A stretch of DNA of 17,172 nt from Candidatus Wallbacteria bacterium. Lineage in GTDB: Bacteria; Muiribacteriota; JAQTZZ01. The position numbers were made by a program, and so were the translations under genes. Positions within the stretch are counted from its first letter, which is position 1. Every line of letters begins with the position of its first letter. The notes beneath the pieces were generated by a model. That model saw nothing but the letters and a program-made list of their open reading frames with translations, had not been told where the DNA came from and did not search any database. The stretch is from positions 1-17,172 of the forward strand of contig JAQTZZ010000072.1 in assembly GCA_028687545.1 (NCBI GenBank). Direction: 5' to 3'. Positions 12,203-17,172 of the stretch are shown here, piece after piece.

Positions 12203-12895
12203 TTATCTTGATCCCGTTTTCAGAAGCGGGTTTTCCGCATACTGCCTGTTTGCATGTGAATTGCCCTTCAGCAGTCCGAGAATTTCGTGATTCCCGGTTC
12301 GTTCCGCCAGACTGAAGGAATCATAGCCGAATCTGTCGGATTCGAATTTTCTGGCGCCTTTTGAAAGGAGCAGAGTCACGCTCTGCAGCAGGTCATTGGC
12401 GACCGCATAGAGGAGGGCTGAAGCGCCATTGCAGTCCTTCACGAAGATATCCGCCCCTTTGTCGATCAGCATTTTCACTGCTTCCTCGTTTTTTTCAGCC
12501 AGAGCGTGCATCAGGGGAGTGACTCCCCGCCTGTCTGGTCTGTCCAGATTGATTTTCCTGTCTATGATCAGCTTGAAAATCCTGTTGTCGTTTCTCAGAA
12601 TGGCATGAATCAGGACTGTAGTTCCTTCATTGTCAGCTGTCTCTATGTCAGCCTTGACTTCGTTCTCAAGCAGCATTTTTATCAGGTCAGGAGAATCCGA
12701 TTTGATGGCCTTGATCAGTGCCGTCTCCCCGTTGAATCTGTCCCTGGCTTCGGGATCAGCCCCAAGTTTCAGAGCTTCCCGGGCTTCGTTCTGATTCCCG
12801 TTTTCCGCTGCCTTGAGCAGATTGGCATCCATTGTGGAGGCTGATGCGACGTACACCATGAGAATGATCGCGAGCAGAGTGATTTTCTTCTTCAT
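12203..12895 (-). CDS. secreted ankyrin-repeat protein (230 aa)
   Basis: A signal peptide covers about residues 1-19 (MKKKITLLAIILMVYVASA), so it is exported to the periplasm or beyond. About six ankyrin repeats follow: roughly 22-53, 56-88, 91-121, 124-154, 157-187 and 190-211, with recognisable G-x-T-x-L-x-x-A and L-L-x-x-G-A-D words (GETALIKAI, GVTPLMHALAEKN, MLIDKGADIFVKDCNGASALLYAV). Ankyrin repeats bind other proteins; no catalytic motif is seen. The start has AGGGGG a few bases upstream. It is the second gene of the operon, 17 bp after the regulator and 21 bp before the ATPase. Another exported ankyrin protein ends the operon, suggesting both act with the transporter on the outer face of the membrane. 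Confidence 0.88.
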   Translation of the reverse strand: MKKKITLLAIILMVYVASASTMDANLLKAAENGNQNEAREALKLGADPEARDRFNGETALIKAIKSDSPDLIKMLLENEVKADIETADNEGTTVLIHAILRNDNRIFKLIIDRKINLDRPDRRGVTPLMHALAEKNEEAVKMLIDKGADIFVKDCNGASALLYAVANDLLQSVTLLLSKGARKFESDRFGYDSFSLAERTGNHEILGLLKGNSHANRQYAENPLLKTGSR

Positions 12896-12912
12896 ATTTC
12901 CCCCTTGTCCAC

Positions 12913-13305
12913 TTATTTAATATTTTTTCCGCTTGTGACCAGGTCATACCTGTCTCTGATTCTGCTGATCAATCCTTCTTCACTTACTGAAGTGCGATGC
13001 GCTTCCTGCACCAGTTCGTCGATTTTCCCCTGCAAAAGGTCCAGGCTGATCTTTTTCGCTACTTCAGGAGCGCAGGTTGTCACAAATGTTCCCATCCCCC
13101 GTCTTTTTTCCACTATTTTCATCAGTTCCAGCTCATAATATGCTCTGACTATGGTGTTTGGATTTATGACCAGAGTTTCGGCAAGTTTCCGGACAGAGGG
13201 CAGTTCCTCGTCAGGTTTGAGTTCACCTGTGACGATCTTCTGCGCCACCTGATTCACCACCTGCTGGTAAATGGGCTGGTCGTCTTTGAAGTTCAAGGAG
13301 AACAT
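12913..13305 (-). CDS. GntR-family regulator, YtrA type (130 aa)
   Basis: DNA-binding repressor of the short YtrA branch. Start 13305 (MFSLNFKDDQPIYQQ) is chosen because the GntR domain begins exactly there; the frame extends nine codons further to a GTG. The winged helix spans about 8-78: PIYQQVVNQVAQKIVTGEL, then LPSVRKLAETLVINPNTIVRAYYELE (recognition helix) and the wing RRGMGTFV. The tail of ~50 residues is helical, as expected for the small dimerisation domain of this subfamily, with no ligand-binding FCD/UTRA domain. In YtrA systems the regulator controls the ABC operon it heads; here a palindrome overlaps the promoter just upstream, consistent with autoregulation. Confidence 0.93.
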   Translation of the reverse strand: MFSLNFKDDQPIYQQVVNQVAQKIVTGELKPDEELPSVRKLAETLVINPNTIVRAYYELELMKIVEKRRGMGTFVTTCAPEVAKKISLDLLQGKIDELVQEAHRTSVSEEGLISRIRDRYDLVTSGKNIK

Positions 13306-13340
13306 GATTTCACCGCCTTCCAGAAATTTCACTGTTTCAC

Positions 13341-13381
13341 TGTACTAATTATATAATACACTAAAACAGCGACACAGTCAA
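13341..13381 (-). promoter_or_regulatory. promoter and probable GntR/YtrA operator of the ABC operon
   Basis: Minus strand TTGACT (13381-13376), 17 bp, TATTAT (13358-13353). The -10 box lies inside an inverted repeat: TGTATTA (13360-13354) and TAGTACA (13347-13341) around 6 bp, with half-sites matching in 6 of 7 positions. Such TGTA-x-TA...TA-x-TACA palindromes are typical of the YtrA subfamily; binding would block RNA polymerase. Confidence 0.65.
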
Positions 13382-13383
13382 CA

Positions 13384-13405
13384 GTAAAAATAAATATTTT
13401 TTTAC
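13384..13405 (-). terminator. AT-rich hairpin, weak terminator candidate
   Basis: GTAAAAAT and ATTTTTTTAC can pair imperfectly in the 63-bp gap after the GspK/PilX-like gene. The stem is almost only A-T, so termination activity is doubtful. Confidence 0.25.
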
Positions 13406-13445
13406 ATACGAAAATCATGGTTCAAAAGGCTTGAAAGCATTGGAT

Positions 13446-15554
13446 TCAGTTCAATTGATTTTCGTCGAAATATTCATTCGGGATGGGACTGATCGTGACT
13501 ATGAAGCTGCATTTATGATTGGTTTTGATATCATCCACCAGAAAATCGTCTGATTTGAAGAGTCCGTCATAAGTAAGTTTCCCGCGGATTTTTTTGTCTG
13601 ACCCCACCACAATGTTCTCAACCACTAGATTTCCTCCCAGGTTGACGTCTGCATCTGCATCCGGGGCCTTGCAGCAGATTCCTGCTCTCATGGGAGCGTT
13701 CCCGATGGTCACAGTATCCTGGCAGACAAGGGAAAGCGCGGTTTTCTGCTTGAAAAATGGGTTTTTCTCCGGTTCGTATTTTGAGCCTTTCAGTTTCTGC
13801 TGTTTTTCGGAGATGAGCATGCCGGGGTTGTTCATGATCAGGTTCAGATCCTTTGTCTCTGTAATTTCCAGCACGCCTTCTGGGTAGAATTTATTCCCGT
13901 CCAGAAGTGTTTTATCCTTTGCCGGATCGCCTACTCTGCGGGTGACGCCCAGCCTGAAGCTATCCTTGATGACTGTGGAGAATTTTTCCAGATTCTTGGC
14001 TGATTTCAGATTCTGGCTGAGATCAATCTCAGATGCGCCGCTGCTCCATGAAGACCAGGTGGTGTTCCGCATCTTGACCTGATAATTCCCCTTGACAACG
14101 GGCTTGGCTTCCGCGATTTTCGCCATGTCGTTGACATCCCAGCACTTATCATCGTCCCATTTCTGGTAATGATGGACGCAGGGGATCTTCAGCAGCACAT
14201 CCATTCCGTCTCCCGCTTCCTGACAGCGCATGGTAGTGGCAGGTTCGAAAAACGGCACTGTGCCTGAATCCGCTTTAGCTTCAGCTTCATACTTGAAACA
14301 TACCCAGGCCTTGCGTACATTCCCGTAAATCGGACATGGCCTGGAACAATTCTCGTAGAAAAGGTGAGTTCTCCCGTCTTCGAGCCCTGAGTTGAAAAAA
14401 GGGCCATTTTCCTGCTTCAGGATCTGGTGCTTGAATTTCGCAAACGGGATGTAATCTCCACAGGTTTTTCCTGAATCATCGAAGGGCGTGGCATCCTCAA
14501 GCTTGCAGCCGCCGCCGGTGTTAAGAAGGACTTTGGATGTGCTTTTCTGGTGGACAGTCTCACTGCAATCGAAACAGGCCGGCCCTGGACCATGCTTGTC
14601 CTGGCCGCCGGTCAGGAACTGAAGCTCGTTTTCCTTTTTCTTTTCGCTCAGCCGCTCGTTTTTCTCCCAGGGCTCATTGTCAGGAACAAAGGGCTCTTCC
14701 GGCTTAAAGGCACTGTCTTTGTTCTCGTCCCACCCCGGGATCAGCGATTCAGGGGAATTGGCTTTTGTCAGGTCATTGAGCAGATCGCATTTCGGGTCTT
14801 TGATGCTTTTCTCCCAGTCCTCGTGTCCGGAATATCTGCCGCACAACCTGATCACGGCTTCCTTTCCGTCATTGCCGATGGAAATCCCGTCGCTTTCCTC
14901 TCCGTTTTCAGGTTTGAAATTCACGAAAAAATGCTCGCCGTTGTTGAAGTCTTTTTCCGGATCATTGATTTTAGCCACCATCATCACATAGCGGAGCCCC
15001 ACCGGCCTAACATCAGCCACTTTCACGTCAAAGCACTGGATGATTTTTTTGGTGAAATTCAATTTTTTGCTGCCTGCCCCAGTGTATTCCAGTGAAACTG
15101 CGATCGAGAGTCTGCGGGTTCTGTCACCGTATTTATCGCCGAGATTTTTTTGAAGCAGGAGGCATTTGGAGACTGTAGTTTCGATTTTCTTGACTTTGTA
15201 GACTCCGCTGTCAACGGAATTGCCGCTGTCTGCGGCGTTCAAGGTCACGGACAGATCGTCCAGGGCTTTTTTATAGGGGTCTTTAAGATCCTGGTAATCC
15301 AGGAAGTCTTTTTTTTCTTCGAGAGCTGTCATTACCTTCCGGACTTCCTCATTTTTGCCGTTCATTCCTTCCTTGATCTGGGCCAGGGTAGCCTGAATTG
15401 CGGCATCTGCCAGATATGTAGCTCTCAGATGGTCTGCGCTGCGATAAGTGAAGCGGAATTCATTGATGGCTGACTTGTTCATGAACACGCCGAGTATGAA
15501 CAGGACAAGCAGCAGAACAAGGACCAATGGAAGCACAATACCGCGTCTGTTCAT
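13446..15554 (-). CDS. large cysteine-rich GspK/PilX-like minor pilin-type protein (702 aa)
   Basis: Begins MNRRG|IVLPLVLVLLLVLFILG: a short basic leader with Gly before a long hydrophobic helix, as in prepilins. It lacks Glu at mature position 5, which is also true of GspK, the minor pseudopilin that caps the type II secretion pseudopilus. The next segment, DHLRATYLADAAIQATLAQIK, is the A-x-x-A-A-(I/L) helix typical of PilX/GspK-like proteins. The remaining ~600 residues do not match a domain I know and hold about 18 cysteines, including C-x2-C (PACFDCSE), C-x3-C (NCSRPCP) and a CC pair, suggesting disulfides outside the cytoplasm. It follows the secreted CHAP-like gene by 47 bp and is likely co-transcribed with it; ribosome site GAGGGGGG. 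Confidence 0.65.
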   Translation of the reverse strand: MNRRGIVLPLVLVLLLVLFILGVFMNKSAINEFRFTYRSADHLRATYLADAAIQATLAQIKEGMNGKNEEVRKVMTALEEKKDFLDYQDLKDPYKKALDDLSVTLNAADSGNSVDSGVYKVKKIETTVSKCLLLQKNLGDKYGDRTRRLSIAVSLEYTGAGSKKLNFTKKIIQCFDVKVADVRPVGLRYVMMVAKINDPEKDFNNGEHFFVNFKPENGEESDGISIGNDGKEAVIRLCGRYSGHEDWEKSIKDPKCDLLNDLTKANSPESLIPGWDENKDSAFKPEEPFVPDNEPWEKNERLSEKKKENELQFLTGGQDKHGPGPACFDCSETVHQKSTSKVLLNTGGGCKLEDATPFDDSGKTCGDYIPFAKFKHQILKQENGPFFNSGLEDGRTHLFYENCSRPCPIYGNVRKAWVCFKYEAEAKADSGTVPFFEPATTMRCQEAGDGMDVLLKIPCVHHYQKWDDDKCWDVNDMAKIAEAKPVVKGNYQVKMRNTTWSSWSSGASEIDLSQNLKSAKNLEKFSTVIKDSFRLGVTRRVGDPAKDKTLLDGNKFYPEGVLEITETKDLNLIMNNPGMLISEKQQKLKGSKYEPEKNPFFKQKTALSLVCQDTVTIGNAPMRAGICCKAPDADADVNLGGNLVVENIVVGSDKKIRGKLTYDGLFKSDDFLVDDIKTNHKCSFIVTISPIPNEYFDENQLN

Positions 15555-15601
15555 GTTACCCCCCTCACTTCTGAATTCCGCTTACACTGAAACGGAAAAG
15601 G

Positions 15602-16609
15602 CTACTTTTTCTGAGCCGGAAGCACTACGGGGTAGTAAGAGCGGATCAGAGGGCGTTTGAGTACTTTCTTTTCGCCCGAGGAATTATCGACTGTCCACCA
15701 TTTGTTGTAAACATCCTTCTGAACCAGGATTCCGGTATGGCGTGGTCTGTCACCTGAAGATTTGGTCCAGTAAACGACTTCGCCCTTATCGTAATTCTTG
15801 CCTACATCCTGCCAGCCCAGTTTCTTCAGGTCTGCCCGCAGTCCTACGCAGGCCAGGTTGATTTTCTGGACACACTGACCTTTTTTCAGGATCGCGCTGA
15901 CTACTGCAGCGCACGCCAGGACTCCGTTCTGCGTGGCAGCGGTATAGCAGGTGGTGCCGTAAACGACTTTACCGCTTTTACCTGAAACTGCAAGCGCCAG
16001 TTTGGCGATTTCGTCACCGGAAACGCCGCCTGCGCGCTCGTCTCCGACCGGAGCACTTTTAGAGGCTCCCACGGTTTCCTGGATTATTTCTCCACTGTCA
16101 TTGAGATGCGCGTAGTCAAGGCCTGTCTGTTCGCTTTCCGGAATGTTGTCCGAGGGAACTGAGTCGCAGTATTCGAAGTCGCTGTCGTCCTGGATAGGAG
16201 CGCTTTTGGAGTTGCGGTTCCCCGCATCCATTAGCTTGTCTGTCAGCTGATCCTTGAGCTGGTCGATCCTGTCGAAAATAAGTTTTTTCTGTTCCGGGTC
16301 TGCGGACTGCAGTGAATTGAGCTCGTCCTGGATCTGCTGGAGAAGCTTATTGACAGCCTGTGCGGCTGAGTCGGAAATGGCGTCCGGATACTTGGAGCTC
16401 ATTTTCTGCATGTAATCGAATGTTTCAAAAAGGATATTCTCCTGAATGGAGTCCGGATCTGCCTTGACCATGAACTGGGCCTGGAAAGCAGGGTCATTCT
16501 CCATGCTTCTGGATAGATTTTTCAGGTCCTCAAGATTGGAAAAACCGGCTGAGAATAATGCCGAAGAACAGATCAGAACGATGATCACTAGAAGGCCTGC
16601 AAACTTCAT
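15602..16609 (-). CDS. secreted CHAP/NlpC-like cysteine hydrolase candidate (335 aa)
   Basis: A signal peptide (about 1-21, MKFAGLLVIIVLICSSALFSA) is followed by a helical segment (25-130) with charged, coiled-coil-like QQIQDELNSLQ repeats, an acidic linker (135-190), and a C-terminal domain (195-330). In that domain C233 (VLACAAVVSAIL, helix start) and H291 (PRHTGILVQ), then W306-T-V-D308-N, with the GEVVYWT strand before the histidine, follow the layout of NlpC/P60 or CHAP amidases that cut peptidoglycan or amide bonds. The family assignment rests on this motif order, so the activity is inferred; a catalytically dead relative is possible. Start 16609 has AAGGAGGGAG directly upstream and a strong promoter. 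First gene of a two-gene unit with the GspK/PilX-like gene. Confidence 0.65.
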   Translation of the reverse strand: MKFAGLLVIIVLICSSALFSAGFSNLEDLKNLSRSMENDPAFQAQFMVKADPDSIQENILFETFDYMQKMSSKYPDAISDSAAQAVNKLLQQIQDELNSLQSADPEQKKLIFDRIDQLKDQLTDKLMDAGNRNSKSAPIQDDSDFEYCDSVPSDNIPESEQTGLDYAHLNDSGEIIQETVGASKSAPVGDERAGGVSGDEIAKLALAVSGKSGKVVYGTTCYTAATQNGVLACAAVVSAILKKGQCVQKINLACVGLRADLKKLGWQDVGKNYDKGEVVYWTKSSGDRPRHTGILVQKDVYNKWWTVDNSSGEKKVLKRPLIRSYYPVVLPAQKK

Positions 16610-16710
16610 ACTCCCTCCTTGTATTCTACTCTTTACTAAGATATGATCACAAACTTAATTCCCCATCAAAGTGCAGGATATTCGGACGGGCTCTCCCGGC
16701 CCATAAATAA

Positions 16711-16739
16711 ATTATACCTATACTGATCTGCTTGTTCAA
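16711..16739 (-). promoter_or_regulatory. promoter of the CHAP-like/GspK-like unit
   Basis: Minus strand TTGAAC (16739-16734), 17 bp, perfect TATAAT (16716-16711). The leader is about 95 nt and starts with a GGGC/GCCC mini-hairpin region. Confidence 0.7.
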
Positions 16740-16749
16740 GATAATTCAT

Positions 16750-16779
16750 GTAACAGGGAGTAACAAATTGTAACAAGTT
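16750..16779 (+). repeat. three phased 10-bp repeats upstream of polA
   Basis: GTAACAGGGA, GTAACAAATT and GTAACAAGTT follow each other without gaps, one DNA turn apart. They lie between the divergent polA and CHAP-like genes. A perfect 10-bp palindrome ATCAGCTGAT (16795-16804) lies just downstream. They may be a protein-binding array; no regulator is identified. Confidence 0.45.
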
Positions 16780-16842
16780 GTTTCGGAATTCCAGATCAGC
16801 TGATAAGATTAAGACTAATTAAATGGCAGCTGGGAGAATAAA

Positions 16843-17172
16843 ATGAAAATCCTGATCGTGGATGGCTTCAACCTGATTTTCCGTGGATTTTTTGCCATGT
16901 TCAAGAGTAATCTCAGGAACCGCTCCGGCTTTCCCACAGGTGCTATCCACGCTTTCTTCAACATGCTCCTGAAAGCGAGCTCAGATCTCGCTCCGGACCG
17001 ATGCCTGGTTGCACTCGATACAGGTAAGAAAACCTTCAGGCATGAAAAATTCGAAGGGTACAAGGCTAAAAGGCTGTCCCCTCCCGGAGAACTGGTGCAG
17101 CAGATCCCCAGGATCAAGGAACTGATTCCTCTGATGGGCTGGGTGCCTGTGGAAGCAGAAGGCTTAGAAGCT
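16843..17172 (+). CDS. polA: DNA polymerase I, N-terminal part (3' end outside window)
   Basis: 110 codons are visible, open to the window edge. MKILIVDGFNLIFRGFFAM, TGAIHAFFNMLLKA, LVALDTGKKTFRHEKFEGYKA and the final PVEAEGLEA match the 5'-3' exonuclease (FEN-like) domain of PolA: the first Asp (D7) and the E-A-E-G-x-E-A block hold metal-binding acidic residues, and R-H-x-x-x-x-x-Y-K-A contacts DNA. The enzyme removes RNA primers and fills gaps in replication and repair. GGGAG lies seven bases before the ATG. A 7-codon frame (16823-16846) overlaps the start as ATGA and could couple translation. Whether the polymerase and proofreading domains follow cannot be seen. Confidence 0.93.
   Translation, partial: MKILIVDGFNLIFRGFFAMFKSNLRNRSGFPTGAIHAFFNMLLKASSDLAPDRCLVALDTGKKTFRHEKFEGYKAKRLSPPGELVQQIPRIKELIPLMGWVPVEAEGLEA

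Overview
The window looks like a chromosomal segment of an uncultured Gram-negative-type bacterium. It carries essential housekeeping genes (thrS complete, polA start, a tRNA-Pro with encoded CCA), classical TTGACA/TATAAT-like promoters and AGGAGG-type ribosome sites. The secreted gene content is distinctive: class III prepilin signals, GspK/PilX-like and ankyrin proteins with signal peptides, and an STN domain that implies a secretin-type outer membrane. That mix resembles what I recall of Riflebacteria/Wallbacteria-like lineages, but this placement is an impression and not shown by the sequence.

Layout. 1-593: end of a Kelch-repeat protein (+). 615-1639 (-): a GT4-like glycosyltransferase split by an apparent frameshift in a ten-base A/T run. 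1815-3731 (+): thrS. 3732-3823: a short inverted and tandem repeat between convergent genes. 3818-4155 (-): two overlapping tiny genes, one of them cysteine-rich. 4225-5370 (-): an orphan LivJ-type binding protein. 5570-7073 (+): a STAS antagonist and a SpoIIE/RsbU phosphatase, the two halves of a partner-switching module without its kinase; the phosphatase leader holds a start-stop mini-ORF with a very strong ribosome site. 7137-7258: palindromic element A. 7288-7496 (-): a promoter and a multi-helix structured RNA candidate. 7503-8406 (-): two overlapping pseudopilin genes. 8469-8584 (+): promoter and tRNA-Pro(GGG). 8588-8710: palindromic element B, same family as A. 8744-13305 (-): a five-gene operon with a GntR/YtrA regulator, a secreted ankyrin protein, ABC ATPase, ABC permease, and a secreted ankyrin/pilin-C-like/STN fusion, under one promoter that overlaps a likely operator. 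13446-16609 (-): a secreted CHAP/NlpC-like protein and a large cysteine-rich GspK/PilX-like protein under one strong promoter. 16843-17172 (+): start of polA, behind three 10-bp phased repeats.

The most noteworthy items are: (i) the structured RNA at 7288-7461; (ii) two 122-123 bp inverted-repeat elements that share a core but have different, individually self-complementary arms, each lying directly downstream of a non-coding RNA gene in the same relative orientation; (iii) the GntR-ankyrin-ABC-ankyrin/STN operon, which does not match a system I recognise; and (iv) the ATG-TAG element before the SpoIIE-type phosphatase.
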